A DNA stretch of 64,000 nt from Methanoregula sp. UBA247 (GCA_002495055.1 DADR01000060.1:7083-71082), one strand, 5' to 3'. Shown: positions 42,444 to 52,710, counted from the stretch's first letter. The notes: generated by a model from the sequence alone, not told the origin. Program-made: numbers and translations.

Positions 42444-43742
42444 ATGCAGATTACCACATCCATCAGACGTACCATTGCAACGGGTCTCCTTACCGCAGGA
42501 CTCGCATACCCGGCCTGTGCCGCAGTCTGTCCCAAAGGTATCGGAGGTTGTTCATCTCCCGGCAGGTGTTTCCTCTTCGCGGATGCTGATGGGAATGCCT
42601 TGTGCGATTATACGTCAAGGACCAGCTCACAAGCCCAGGCAGCCCCGGTTTCTTCGGGCTCAGCATCTGTTCCGGCAACTGCTACACCGACACCCGATCC
42701 GACAACGGTACAGGTCACTACCGTTCCCGCATCTACCCAACCGGTAACATCCGTCACACCGGTATCAGATTCAGTCATCCAGAACACTTCAACCGGGGGA
42801 TTTTTCGATACAATCCAGCTGTCAGTACCCATTGCCGAAGCCATCCTCTTTCTCCTGTTTGCGGGTATTTTATTCGCCGTTATCAGGACGGGAATTCTGG
42901 GGATACGGATCGAAAAGACCCTGCCGGCGCTGGCACTATCGTCCCTCTTTGCTCTGGGCATCTCACTTATAGCTACGTCCTTTCTCGCGGGAACAGCCAT
43001 TGCAGGGACAACGTATGCGCTCTGTTACATAGGGGCCGGGACCCTGCTTTCGGCATACCTCTGGTACGCGGGCGTGATGACACGGCAGATCGTGCTGGGT
43101 GTGGCAGGCATGAGTTCGCTCGCCGGTTTTGTTTTCCTTGCCCCGATCATGCCACTGGAACTCGGGGGTATTATTAATGCAGTAACCGGTTTATCAGCCG
43201 TTAATCTGGGTATCATAGTCATCTGTGCAATAATCATACTCACTCTGGGAGTGGGCAGGATGTTCTGCAGCACTATCTGCCCGGTGGGATCACTGCAGGA
43301 ACTGACATATGCAGTACCAGTAACAAAGATTGTAATCCGTCGCACGGCCATCTTTGAACTGATCCGGTGTACCCTCTTTGCTGTCACTGTCGTTGCGGCT
43401 TTCAGCCTCATCGACCTGATGGCATATACCGGGTTGTACGACCTCTTTTCCCTCACGCTCTCGGCCGGGCTTGTGGTTGCTGCCGGCATTCTGCTGCTCT
43501 CAGTTTTCCTGTACCGCCCGATCTGCCGGATCATCTGTCCCTTTGGCGTCCTCTTCTCCCTGTTCGCAGAGTTCAGCAGGTTCCGGCTGCGGCGTTCGGA
43601 GTCCTGCACCAGCTGCAGGAGATGCGAGAAAGCCTGTCCAACTCTCACGGCAGGCAGGTATGATTCGAAGCGGGAATGTTATCTCTGCGGGCGGTGTACC
43701 GATACCTGTCCTTCAAAAACAGCACTCAGTTACCGGCGTTGA
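42444..43742 (+). CDS. NapH/RnfC-like 4Fe-4S membrane protein
   Basis: The 432-residue protein has a signal-like N-terminus, an outside cysteine segment (CPKGIGGC ... CFLFADADGNALCDY, about 29-55), a Thr/Pro-rich linker (60-115), about eight membrane helices (128-370) with two CXXXCP motifs (FCSTICPVG about 275 and ICRIICPFG about 357), and a C-terminal two-cluster ferredoxin (CTSCRRCEKACP and CYLCGRCTDTCP, about 389-425). This is the NapH/NosR-like architecture for moving electrons across or along the membrane. The partner is unknown; no reductase is encoded beside it. Confidence 0.82.
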   Translation: MQITTSIRRTIATGLLTAGLAYPACAAVCPKGIGGCSSPGRCFLFADADGNALCDYTSRTSSQAQAAPVSSGSASVPATATPTPDPTTVQVTTVPASTQPVTSVTPVSDSVIQNTSTGGFFDTIQLSVPIAEAILFLLFAGILFAVIRTGILGIRIEKTLPALALSSLFALGISLIATSFLAGTAIAGTTYALCYIGAGTLLSAYLWYAGVMTRQIVLGVAGMSSLAGFVFLAPIMPLELGGIINAVTGLSAVNLGIIVICAIIILTLGVGRMFCSTICPVGSLQELTYAVPVTKIVIRRTAIFELIRCTLFAVTVVAAFSLIDLMAYTGLYDLFSLTLSAGLVVAAGILLLSVFLYRPICRIICPFGVLFSLFAEFSRFRLRRSESCTSCRRCEKACPTLTAGRYDSKRECYLCGRCTDTCPSKTALSYRR

Positions 43743-44251
43743 TCATCATGACGTCAACCGGACAAGCGCATAAAAAATGAGGGAGACGACAACTTTTTCG
43801 ATATGAGGTGCCCAGATGACAGGGCTCTTTTTAAAAACACTACAGCCCCCGTACCTCCCTTTTTTACCAGAGACCTGCCCGCCGATACAGGCTTCATTTA
43901 TGAAGTATCGGACCTCTGATTTTTTAAAAATTGCGTCAGCCACCAGAAGGCTTTTTTTAAAGTGACCGCATAGGAAAACGGTTCCCGGAAAATTCTTTCT
44001 CGATAAACCTGGCAGTACAACCGTGTGACAGTGCAGATCATCATCTGAATTTGTTTACGGCCTAATACGGGATGACAAGAAAAAAACACATCCTTCCTTT
44101 GTGCCCTGGGTTGAACTTTAGGATCCGGCGAAGAAGAAAGACGGTGATGCCATAGAAACCATCCCAAAAATTCCTGCCAAAGTTGACTTAAAAATCATTC
44201 GGCAAAAAAACCAGTAATTACCATTCATCGCAGAGTTTCCCGGGGTAATAA
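43743..44251. other. Intergenic region between convergent genes
   Basis: Two genes converge on this 509-base spacer. It contains several T-runs (43810-43830, 43855-43862, 43918-43930, 43950-43962) suited to ending transcription in both directions. A minus-strand open frame at 43898-44167 has no ribosome-binding site and an unlikely composition. No repeats or RNA were recognised. Confidence 0.4.
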
Positions 44252-45994
44252 TCAACGTCGAACAATCCGGAGGTCTACCCTGAACAGAATTGCTGGCAGT
44301 GAACGGACTGCATTCCTGTCTTTCTCCCGTTCCGTCTCAGGCAGATCTTCCCACGGTACCATGCTGGGATGGTATTTCCACTTGTCGTCCCGCTTCATTG
44401 CATACTGCCAACCCTTTGAAGATCTCTCGCTCATCCACCGGTTATGCTCCTGCATGGCAAGATGTTCGATCTCCTCCCCGGTGAACTGGAAGATCGGGTC
44501 ATCCCAGTTGGTCAGCTGCTCGATGTCGCATCCAATCAGTCCGATCTTTCGGATAATATCATCTGCCTGGTCCCTGTTTGCTTCTTTCATGTCGACAGGC
44601 AACTTATTCCAGGAGATTTCTGCGGGGGGGTGAGTGATTTCCTCTTGTTTCACCAGAAGGAGGTATTCCTCATGGATCGCCCTGGCTATCTGTTCGCGGG
44701 TAGTGACAATGAAATCCCCGGTCTCAGTATCCGAGGGAAATTGCGGGAAGGGGATAAGAGGGAGGGTTTCACTCTCAAAATCCATGCGGGAGAGAAGAGA
44801 GGTGAAACCCCTGTCGGATTGGGTCCTGACAATAATGGGAACTCTCTGTCCCTTCAGCTTTTCATGGAGGATAAGGGCTGCGGAGAGCCCGAGAACCGTA
44901 TCGGAAAGGCACACATAACCAATAGTAACAGGAATACTTCCATTCTCCTCCCATTGGAGAGAGAGATCAGATAATACTGACGGCTGCATATCAGTGTCGA
45001 GGGCGTGTATATCGGCATAATTCATAAGCGAGGGGTAGTAAAAAACGAGACTCTCCTTCCTTTTTTTCGCCTCAAGGTCTATAAGAGTTATCGTGACCTT
45101 TTTGCCACTGTCTTTATACTTCATCCGCCATTCCTTCGCGATATTCACGACCAGACTCTCCCCCATCCTTCCGACACCCACCACTAATATGTGGATATCA
45201 GGCGGGGAGGATTCATCCAGAGGAAAGGGAGAGTGCTGACGCAGAAGTTGTCGGCCTGCATTATAATATACATTAAAAAACTCTGTTTTAACAACGTCTT
45301 TTTGTCCAAGCCGGAATAATTTTGCTCTTATCAGATTGCAAAGTATCGGATCTACAATATGAACCATCACTTCGAGATGATTGGGATTATCCTTCCCGAT
45401 CATCTCAAAGGCATATCCAAGGAGATCAGCATTTAAAGCATCATCATCCTCAACACAGAGAAGTAACCTTGCCCTTGCAAGTTGCGCATCCTTGAGAAGT
45501 GAGTCAGGCGTATTCCCTTTAAGGACAACCACTCCCTGTGGTGGTTGGAGTATCTCTTCATACGACCTCCCTATCATAACCACTCTCGTCCCTTCGCTGG
45601 AATACTTTTGTGCCAGGAAGATTCCTAATTTTGTCAGTCCGCAGATGACGACGTGATCTCTGCCAAGTTTCAAGGTCAAAAGACCAATCTCTCTGGAGGA
45701 AAGTTTTGCAACGACAATGAACGCTGAATACCCTATCAAAAGGATTGCAAGCCAACGAGTTATCTCCAGCTCCCAGCTTGGATTGTTCAAAGTTAATCCA
45801 GGAGCTAAACGGAGTATCTGGAAAATACCGTAAATTCTATCAAGAAATGTCCGGGGGACAGCAGGAGTGGACAAATAAAGTCGGTCCAATCCGATATATC
45901 CAAAGAGGAAGATTAAAAACACAATAAGACTGATGAGCGCGAGCTGGTGATCTCTGAACCACCGGTAAATATGACGGAACAAAAAATTCCTCAT
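44252..45994 (-). CDS. RCK/TrkA-N membrane protein with C-terminal RyR domain (copy 1)
   Basis: The 580-residue protein has two membrane helices (about 17-38 and 77-98) flanking a loop without a potassium filter (no TVGYG), two RCK/TrkA-N Rossmann domains (VVICGLTKLG about 113 and ILVVGVGRMG about 268), and a C-terminal RyR domain (about 440-575) with HEEYLL, EHNRWMSERSSKGWQY and HPSMVPWEDLPETE. RCK domains bind NAD(H), ATP or ions and gate channels; the RyR domain is a repeat found in ryanodine receptors. It is probably a ligand-responsive membrane protein. A TIR receptor gene lies 339 bases upstream on the same strand, and a paralogue is at 51019. Confidence 0.8.
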   Translation of the reverse strand: MRNFLFRHIYRWFRDHQLALISLIVFLIFLFGYIGLDRLYLSTPAVPRTFLDRIYGIFQILRLAPGLTLNNPSWELEITRWLAILLIGYSAFIVVAKLSSREIGLLTLKLGRDHVVICGLTKLGIFLAQKYSSEGTRVVMIGRSYEEILQPPQGVVVLKGNTPDSLLKDAQLARARLLLCVEDDDALNADLLGYAFEMIGKDNPNHLEVMVHIVDPILCNLIRAKLFRLGQKDVVKTEFFNVYYNAGRQLLRQHSPFPLDESSPPDIHILVVGVGRMGESLVVNIAKEWRMKYKDSGKKVTITLIDLEAKKRKESLVFYYPSLMNYADIHALDTDMQPSVLSDLSLQWEENGSIPVTIGYVCLSDTVLGLSAALILHEKLKGQRVPIIVRTQSDRGFTSLLSRMDFESETLPLIPFPQFPSDTETGDFIVTTREQIARAIHEEYLLLVKQEEITHPPAEISWNKLPVDMKEANRDQADDIIRKIGLIGCDIEQLTNWDDPIFQFTGEEIEHLAMQEHNRWMSERSSKGWQYAMKRDDKWKYHPSMVPWEDLPETEREKDRNAVRSLPAILFRVDLRIVRR

Positions 45995-46333
45995 GTTAAT
46001 TTTTTCCCCCAGAGTATATAGGTTGCCCTGGAGAAAGGTATCCGAGAAGGATAATAATAGTATATGCCGACCTCATTTAGAGATACCTTTGTTCAGTTCA
46101 GGTTGGTATAACACAAATGATGGGACAGGTCATTTTTTTAGAGATTTATGCAGCCTTCCCCAACCGATCCATCCCTTGTGATGAAATCCCTGCAATGCGA
46201 GAATTCTATAGAGAAATCATAAAATATCATAGGCATTCTCACCGGTAAGCCTGGTACTCTTATCAGCTGCCGGAAATGGGATTCTCAAGTGGTATACGGG
46301 TTAGTGGATTTTTTCCTGAAGACTATCTGACAT
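45995..46333. other. Intergenic region
   Basis: This spacer lies between the TIR receptor and the first RCK/RyR gene, both on the minus strand. It includes AT-rich stretches (46050-46070 and 46120-46145) that could drive the RyR gene separately. No gene or repeat was recognised. Confidence 0.4.
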
Positions 46334-47695
46334 TTACGTTTTTTTTGCAGTACGGAGCAGAGTCACCACCGTCTCGCCAAGAACAGTTATGTGACTCTCA
46401 AGCGGGGGGGTCATCGCATCGAGCCAGTGCGGGATGCCGATCAGGTATTCCATATCTTTCGAAGGCTGAATATTTTCGATCCGGAACGGGACGATGATCA
46501 CTCCTTTCGAGACTGCATGGGTTAGCTCACGGACGACATGGGGTGAGGTATTGGAATGTGAGGAGAAGATAAGCACCATCACCCGGCTTGCCTCGATTGC
46601 TTCGATAATAGCGCGGGGATAGTTAGTGCCTGGTAACACATCGCGGGGAGCAACCCAGCACCTGATACCCTTTACCTCGAAACTGGCGCAGACAGCATCG
46701 GCGATCGGTTTATCCCGGGATGAGTAGCTGATAAAGACATCATGGGGAATTGAAGGGGGAGAAGATCCCCCCGCAATGGATCCATCAATCGTTGTTTCGC
46801 TGTGGAAAGCGTCATCTGAGGTTCCATTTACCGGCCTGGTTCTTACGGACAGTCCTCTCCTCCACCAGAGAAATAGCACAGCCCCACAAACGATGATCCC
46901 CATGGCAGCGGGAAGGAGATAAATCCCGAAAATACCGGTACTCTCACCGACATAGCTGCGCAGGGCACTATCTGACACCTCCTTATTCCTTGTCAGCTCT
47001 ACATTCCTCGGATCAACAATCAATCCCCGGTTGAAGGCCTCGATTGCTTCCTGATAGCGCCCGAGCCGGTGGAGGGTGAGCCCCTTGTAATTCCAGGCAT
47101 CGCCGTTCCGATCATCGCTGGTGAGGGCTTTGTTGAAAGATTCGAGGGCATCAGGGTAATTCCCGAGCGTATAATAGTCAAGACCGAGGCTGAACCATGC
47201 GCTTCCATCGTTCGGTGATATGCTGATAGCAGTCTTGTATGCAGCGATAGATTCATTCAATCTTCCCATGCTCGAGAGAGTAAGTCCCTTGCTTAACCAG
47301 GCATAGGAATCTTGAGGATTGATTATCGTGGCGTTTTCAAACGCATGGAGGGCATCATCATCCTTTCCCATGATGCTATAAACATTACCAAGGGATTTCC
47401 AGGCAATAGTAGTATTTGGCTCAATTGAAATGGCGTGGGTATAAGCATCGATTGCCATGTCATTCTGGCCGGATTTAGTATAGGCATATCCCAGTCCAAT
47501 CCATGCATTTAAGTACAGGGGATTGAGGGAAAGTGCAGTTGAATATGAATTAATAGCAGCACCATATTCACCTCTTTTTGTAAGATCTTCTCCTCGCGAA
47601 TACCACGTCATGGCATCTTCAGCATGAACCACGGCTGATAATAATAAGAGAATAACAATCAGGACGATCAGGAGACTACGGTTTCGCGTATTCAT
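46334..47695 (-). CDS. TPR-TM-TIR receptor-like protein
   Basis: From ATG 47695 (MNTRNRSLL; a GTG at 47710 adds five residues) the protein has about 453 residues. It has a signal peptide (1-26), six TPR repeats outside the cell (about 28-235), a membrane helix (about 255-278), a linker, and a cytoplasmic TIR domain (about 320-440). The TIR shows HDVFISYSSRDK, CWVAPRDVLPG and SPHVVRELTHAV, whose Glu matches the catalytic residue of NAD-cleaving TIRs. It should sense something through the TPRs and respond with a TIR reaction or contact. The TIR resembles that at 52711. The next gene downstream is the RCK/RyR protein. Confidence 0.85.
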   Translation of the reverse strand: MNTRNRSLLIVLIVILLLLSAVVHAEDAMTWYSRGEDLTKRGEYGAAINSYSTALSLNPLYLNAWIGLGYAYTKSGQNDMAIDAYTHAISIEPNTTIAWKSLGNVYSIMGKDDDALHAFENATIINPQDSYAWLSKGLTLSSMGRLNESIAAYKTAISISPNDGSAWFSLGLDYYTLGNYPDALESFNKALTSDDRNGDAWNYKGLTLHRLGRYQEAIEAFNRGLIVDPRNVELTRNKEVSDSALRSYVGESTGIFGIYLLPAAMGIIVCGAVLFLWWRRGLSVRTRPVNGTSDDAFHSETTIDGSIAGGSSPPSIPHDVFISYSSRDKPIADAVCASFEVKGIRCWVAPRDVLPGTNYPRAIIEAIEASRVMVLIFSSHSNTSPHVVRELTHAVSKGVIIVPFRIENIQPSKDMEYLIGIPHWLDAMTPPLESHITVLGETVVTLLRTAKKT

Positions 47696-47955
47696 CAGTA
47701 TATACAACACTTCAGTTCTTGCTTATTAATAATATTACGACGACAGACAGCGGACTCATAAAACACAGACAGAAACACGAGCGAAAGGGCATGGGAGGGA
47801 TTGTTGGAGTGCCGGTATTGGTATTTGTCTGGTTGAGACGAAAAAATCTATAAGAATGTGATGTATCGCTTCCCCCGGGCAGCTACCTCCGTCACGAGGA
47901 GACCGGTGATACTTGTTTATTTTAAAAAGAGAAGGGAGGTCGTTGTTTCCCCTAA

Positions 47956-49386
47956 TCAGTTGGGGGTAATATGGAGCGTTCCGTCCAGAGGAACGTGGGT
48001 CCGGAACTGTTCCTCTGTGAGGGGAACCATGTTCTGCTGCGTGAACTCCTCCCGATGAGTATTATAGTACTGGTAAAAGTTCTGGTCAACATGGTAGACC
48101 TCGTTTGTCTCCGGATTAAAGATACGGTCGCGGTTCAGGGTGTAGTCACTGTACTTCTCCAGGAAGATGTCTTCTTGCTCCTGCTTTGCGTACCAGTCAT
48201 TCAACCGCTGCTCCCGGAGTTCGTCGTTCGTTGATCCCCCCCCACGGGTACTCCCACCCCATGAAGCGGAGAGGACCGCTTTGCACTGTTCGATGGAGGA
48301 CTGGCTATAGTCAATGGAATCAAAGATCTCCGCGAGGATCGGCGCATCCAGATCGGCCTGATCTGCCGGTGCATACGCACCCCAGAAGAAGTCGACGACC
48401 GAGTAATACCCACCAATGGACCTCGTGCCGACCGTGAAGCCCCCGATGGCCGGTATTCCACTATTGTCGAAGGAGATCTTCATCGTTTTCAGGCTGTCGC
48501 TGCTCACTCCTGTTTCCACGTACTCGAGGATCCGCACGTTGGAAACAGTGGCGAAATCCTCCGGCATATATACGGTAATATACTCTTCCGGGGTCGTCCC
48601 TGAAGGCAAGCCTGTCTGATAGTCGGCATGGAGCCCATTCAGGAAGATGACACCACGGGCAGGATTGTTCGTATCGCTGGCGGTCAGTCCGGCACATCCG
48701 GGTAACACCTGCACGTTCCAATAGTCAGGCACCCGCATCCGGACTTTGCCCCCCTGCAGGGTATCGTGGAGTACTCCGATGCTGCTGGTCACTTGAGCGA
48801 CCGGCGCGGCACGCTTGAGTTCTTCAGGAGTTACAGGAGTGTAACTGGCTACAATCGCACGGAGGGTGTCCTCTTTCGTTTCAAAGGATGCTTCAGCGGT
48901 TTCGTAGCTCGTCAGCAGTGCGTACGGGGATTTAACAAAGACCGTATACACACCGTTTTTCCTTACATTTCCTTCCGTGAATGAGGCCACAATCTCGATC
49001 ATAGAGCGATCGGTTGTTTCCCGGGCACTCACCAGATCAAACTCCTGGTAGTACTGGACTGCATGGCCGACCAGGTAGTTCGCGATCGCTTCAGCAGTGA
49101 GAGCGCGGTAGCTGCCGCTTAAAAAAAGAGGCTGGATTCTGACATTTGTGACGCCGCCATCTGCTGGATCCTGTACCACGATGGCCTCCTGGACCGAGAC
49201 CGACCAGGAGGCAGGTTTCTGCAGGCTGAAGAAATTGGAGCTGTCAGTATACGGGGACAGCCTTTCCCCACCGAAGCCAAGTCCTGGTTGTTGAGTTGTT
49301 TCTGATGATTTTTGCGTACACCCGCTGCACAGGAGAAGTGCCAGTGTCAGGAGAAGCACACCCGAGGGAAATACCAGTTGTCGCAT
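47956..49386 (-). CDS. Large lipoprotein with two PsbP/DcrB-like domains
   Basis: The 476-residue protein has a lipoprotein signal (lipobox LLLCSGC, cysteine about 23) and two similar external beta domains (about 45-190 and 200-350). Each begins with a pattern like FFSLQKPASWSVSV or GKVRMRVPDYWNVQV, typical of PsbP/DcrB-like folds. The last 120 residues are polar with a Gly-rich linker. It lies between the Vps4-like ATPase gene and the TIR receptor gene on the same strand, so it may belong to the island, perhaps as an outside ligand-binding part. The function is unknown. Confidence 0.65.
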   Translation of the reverse strand: MRQLVFPSGVLLLTLALLLCSGCTQKSSETTQQPGLGFGGERLSPYTDSSNFFSLQKPASWSVSVQEAIVVQDPADGGVTNVRIQPLFLSGSYRALTAEAIANYLVGHAVQYYQEFDLVSARETTDRSMIEIVASFTEGNVRKNGVYTVFVKSPYALLTSYETAEASFETKEDTLRAIVASYTPVTPEELKRAAPVAQVTSSIGVLHDTLQGGKVRMRVPDYWNVQVLPGCAGLTASDTNNPARGVIFLNGLHADYQTGLPSGTTPEEYITVYMPEDFATVSNVRILEYVETGVSSDSLKTMKISFDNSGIPAIGGFTVGTRSIGGYYSVVDFFWGAYAPADQADLDAPILAEIFDSIDYSQSSIEQCKAVLSASWGGSTRGGGSTNDELREQRLNDWYAKQEQEDIFLEKYSDYTLNRDRIFNPETNEVYHVDQNFYQYYNTHREEFTQQNMVPLTEEQFRTHVPLDGTLHITPN

Positions 49387-49573
49387 ATATGTTCGTCACG
49401 TTTGTCCCCTTTATAAGGGTATTGTAGCTGGAACCCCAACAACTTGATTATTATTTCCACATTCGAATTCTGTTGGCAAATTGCGAAGAGTGGGGTATAG
49501 TTACTTTTATTGCAATGAAAAAAGGCTGTTTTGAGGGGTAAATACTATAGTTACGTAAAACAAAAGGGATGAA

Positions 49574-50758
49574 TTATCCCGCACCATATTTTTTATTCCA
49601 GTCATCGTATTCTGCGAGTTTTGCTGCACTCACCGGCGTTTTAACCCGGGCAATTGCACCCGTAAAATCATCCATGGTGAGGGTAGAAACTTTCAGGGTA
49701 CGTTTCTTTAATTCATCAAATGGCAATTCGGCAATTTTATCAATATCAGTAAAAATATCAGGATTGCTTCGGTGGAGCATGCTATGAATCGCATCCTTGC
49801 AGATATTCTGGATATCCCGTCCCGAATACCTGTTAGTTACGCACATTTCACCAATTTTTTCAAATTCAATTGAGGCTGAATCAAGACCCCTGAGCTGGAT
49901 TTTAATGATTTCCTGGCAGGATTTTTTGTCCGGGAGCGGGGTATAAATCCGTTTGGGAAATCTCGACAATACCGCCTGGTCCAGGTCCTTTGGCGTGTTT
50001 GTTGCTGCGAGCGTAAGGACCAGTCTGTCGCTTTTTTTATCCTGGAACCCATCCAGTTCAGCAAGGAGTGTTGAAAGGACCTTGCGGGAGGCCTCTCCCT
50101 GGTCTCCATCCCTGGACAGGGTAATAGAATCAAACTCATCGATAAAAACAATTGAGGGGGCATGCGCTCGTGCGGATTCGTAGAGAGCGGTTATCAGTTT
50201 TGATGATTCTCCAAAATATTTGGAGAGGATATTACTTATTTTCACATTAAAAAACGTCACTTTAAGGCTCCCTGCAGCTGCGGCAGCAAGGAGGGTTTTT
50301 CCCGTACCGGGTGGACCAAAGAGCAGGATTCCCTTATCCGGTTTCACTGATTCCGGCTTGTTCAGGATAGCGATAACAATAGTTTCCTGGATAAGATCCT
50401 TGACCTCATCCAGACCCCCGATATCTTTCCAGGTGACCGTGGATTTTTCAATAAGGCTTTCCCCAAACCCGCTGAGATCGTCCTCAGTACTCTCCTGATC
50501 ACTTTTGTTATTCCGTTCGACCATCATCTTTCTGGGAACAATTTTCACCCCTTTGGAAATTTCCTCCCATTTTTTTGCATTCTCCAGGTGCGCTTTCATC
50601 TGGCCGGGTATCTCTTGTGCAAGTTGTTTTTCCGTATTCGCGCACTCAAGGGCATATTTTTTCGAATCTTCGATATTCCCCTTTGCCTTTGCTTTTTCAA
50701 AGTTATTTTTTGCCTTTTGCAGATTCCCAAAAAGAACCCCGGATAGATCAATCTTAAT
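49574..50758 (-). CDS. Vps4-like MIT-AAA ATPase, probable ATT start
   Basis: The AAA core has GPPGTGKT (about residue 150), IVFIDEFDS, AATNTP and a Vps4-type tail (LTMDDFTGAIARV ... YDDWNKKYG). Canonical starts allow only ATG 50599, which cuts an N-terminal domain in half. Reading on in frame to 50758 adds 53 residues (IKIDLSGVLFGNLQKAK...) that match the MIT-like domain of the 113-residue protein at 53490 from its first codon. At 50758 the codon is ATT, with GGGAGGG seven bases upstream and a TGA further up. It should pull apart the ESCRT-III-like filaments encoded nearby. An alternative reading is a mutated start or a sequencing error. Confidence 0.8.
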   Translation of the reverse strand: MKIDLSGVLFGNLQKAKNNFEKAKAKGNIEDSKKYALECANTEKQLAQEIPGQMKAHLENAKKWEEISKGVKIVPRKMMVERNNKSDQESTEDDLSGFGESLIEKSTVTWKDIGGLDEVKDLIQETIVIAILNKPESVKPDKGILLFGPPGTGKTLLAAAAAGSLKVTFFNVKISNILSKYFGESSKLITALYESARAHAPSIVFIDEFDSITLSRDGDQGEASRKVLSTLLAELDGFQDKKSDRLVLTLAATNTPKDLDQAVLSRFPKRIYTPLPDKKSCQEIIKIQLRGLDSASIEFEKIGEMCVTNRYSGRDIQNICKDAIHSMLHRSNPDIFTDIDKIAELPFDELKKRTLKVSTLTMDDFTGAIARVKTPVSAAKLAEYDDWNKKYGAG

Positions 50759-51018
50759 GCAAAATCCCTCCCTTTTGCCTCATAATTCACTATAGGGGAT
50801 CATAATCAATCAATATTACTATGCGGTACAGAACAAAAATCCAGTCAGAATGGTAAAAAGGGATCGGGTATTATTCAAATTCTTTTTTATGTTCACCGGA
50901 TTTTTCAATGTCGTGGAAGGCTTCCTGTGCTTTTCCCACATTCCTGACATAATACTACCTAGTGACAGGGTTATTATGCTCATTCCTGGTTCAGACAAAA
51001 AATGCCCCGGGGTCGGTT

Positions 51019-52704
51019 TCATTCCCGGTTCACCTGGAAATCGATAGAGGAAAGAAGTTCGGGGATCTGCCGGATAGTATCCCGGTCTTTCTCCTTCTCT
51101 GGTTCTGGCAGCTGGTCGAAGGGGATGAGGGCCGGGTGAAGTTTTTTTGCATCGTCCCGCACCGCACCGTACCGCCACCCGTCTCTCAGTTTCTCGTTCA
51201 TCCAGCGATCATGTTCAAACCGTGCAAGGATTGCGATCTCATCAGGTCTGAACCGGAAGGTATCCGGTGCATCCCAGTCGGTGATCGGCCCGATACTGCA
51301 CCCGACACGTGCGAGATTGGTCCAGATAAAATTGGCCTGCTGCCGATTTGATTCACGGTATTTTTCCCCTTCAATACCATCCTTGCCGACCGTCAGGGTT
51401 CCGAGTTCGTCCCAGGAAACGAGCAGCCAGTTGGACTCTTTTTTGTGTCCTTTGAGCCGTTCCCTGCTGCAGTAATTTTCATGAATAGCCCGGGCAAGGA
51501 TCTCTTCCTCACCGGCAAGAATGAGCGTGCTCGTTGCCGTTAGTTCAAACATATTGACAGGTAAGATGTTATGAACACTATCAAGACCAACGTGTTCGTC
51601 GGATATTAGTTTCGCAACACTTGTGTTATGGTCCATCCGGACAATAAAGCGGTTGTCCTGTGCAGCGGTGTGGTGGTGCAGGGTCAGGGCGGCATACAAG
51701 CCGAGTGAGTCGTCATCGAGACATATATACGCACAAAAACTCTTCCCGAACACGGAATTATCTAAAAATTCCCCGTTTTTAAAATCGGCAGACCGGATCT
51801 CGATCGGGAGCGCATCAAGCTCGCACGCCTTCAGGATCAGCGGGTACTGGTAGAGCAGCCCTTTTTTGATCTGTTCAGCTTTGACATCCAAGATTGTTAG
51901 ATGAAACCGAAGGCCATCTTTTTTATGTGCCTGATACCAGGTCCGGGAAATTCTTACAGCAAGGCTGGTACCGAGCATCCCGGCACCGACAATGATAACC
52001 GCCGGGGGATCTGATGCAGGACGCTGCGGCAGTGCCGGGGGATACTGGTCAAGGAGCATCCTTGCCCCAAGAGCATACTGGTTGAAGAACTCAATCCGGA
52101 CCGGGGTGTCCTTCCGGGCAGCGAAGGCATTCTTCCTTATGATCCCATACAACAGCGGGTTGATCATCTGGATCGTGCAGGTGAGCGGGGGATACCTCTT
52201 TTCCGGAACCATCTGGATGACAGTCAGCGCGACTTCGGCATTGTTCTCGTCAACATCGCCCAGAGACAGGACATGGTTTGCCCGATTCACCGCAGCTTTT
52301 TTCAGCATGGTGGGATCGGAAGGCTGGCCAATCAGGGTGATGAGCCCCATGGCATGACAGGATTCGAGGTACATATTCTCGGGATTGCTGTCGATGATGA
52401 CGGGTTGTATCTTGCTTTTGACCAGGTCCCTGATGATGAGCAGGGTGTGATGGTTCAGGCCACAGATGATCACATGTCCCCTCCTGAAGAACAGCGGCAT
52501 GGTCTGGATCTTATTCCGGAAGTACAGGAAGACAATTCCGGCTGAACTTGAACCTGCAAAGGCACTTATGGCAATACGGATGAAATCTGAATTTGCCGCA
52601 CCCACAGCATCTTTTATTGAGGGATAGGCAATCAGAACGGCAAGAGCTGATCCGATGATCGATAACAGAGCCTGGATTATCGTGTAGATATCTGATGACG
52701 CCAT
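51019..52704 (-). CDS. RCK/TrkA-N membrane protein with C-terminal RyR domain (copy 2)
   Basis: The 561-residue protein has two N-terminal membrane helices (about 8-28 and 42-62), RCK domain 1 (VIICGLNHHT, about 78) and 2 (VIIVGAGMLG, about 237), and a RyR domain (about 428-555) with HENYCS, EHDRWMNEKLRDGWRYG and HPALIPFDQLPEPE. The second Rossmann keeps G-x-G-x-x-G, the first does not. It starts six bases after the stop of the MIT-TIR gene, so the two are surely co-transcribed. It may gate a membrane response to a nucleotide from the TIR protein; this is inference. It is a paralogue of copy 1. Confidence 0.8.
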   Translation of the reverse strand: MASSDIYTIIQALLSIIGSALAVLIAYPSIKDAVGAANSDFIRIAISAFAGSSSAGIVFLYFRNKIQTMPLFFRRGHVIICGLNHHTLLIIRDLVKSKIQPVIIDSNPENMYLESCHAMGLITLIGQPSDPTMLKKAAVNRANHVLSLGDVDENNAEVALTVIQMVPEKRYPPLTCTIQMINPLLYGIIRKNAFAARKDTPVRIEFFNQYALGARMLLDQYPPALPQRPASDPPAVIIVGAGMLGTSLAVRISRTWYQAHKKDGLRFHLTILDVKAEQIKKGLLYQYPLILKACELDALPIEIRSADFKNGEFLDNSVFGKSFCAYICLDDDSLGLYAALTLHHHTAAQDNRFIVRMDHNTSVAKLISDEHVGLDSVHNILPVNMFELTATSTLILAGEEEILARAIHENYCSRERLKGHKKESNWLLVSWDELGTLTVGKDGIEGEKYRESNRQQANFIWTNLARVGCSIGPITDWDAPDTFRFRPDEIAILARFEHDRWMNEKLRDGWRYGAVRDDAKKLHPALIPFDQLPEPEKEKDRDTIRQIPELLSSIDFQVNRE

Positions 52705-52710
52705 GATCTC

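Noticed and set aside
42176..42535. Minus-strand open frame of 119 codons with a hydrophobic stretch
   Set aside because: It lies antisense to the start of the NapH-like gene, its C-terminal part is irregular and no ribosome-binding site is present.
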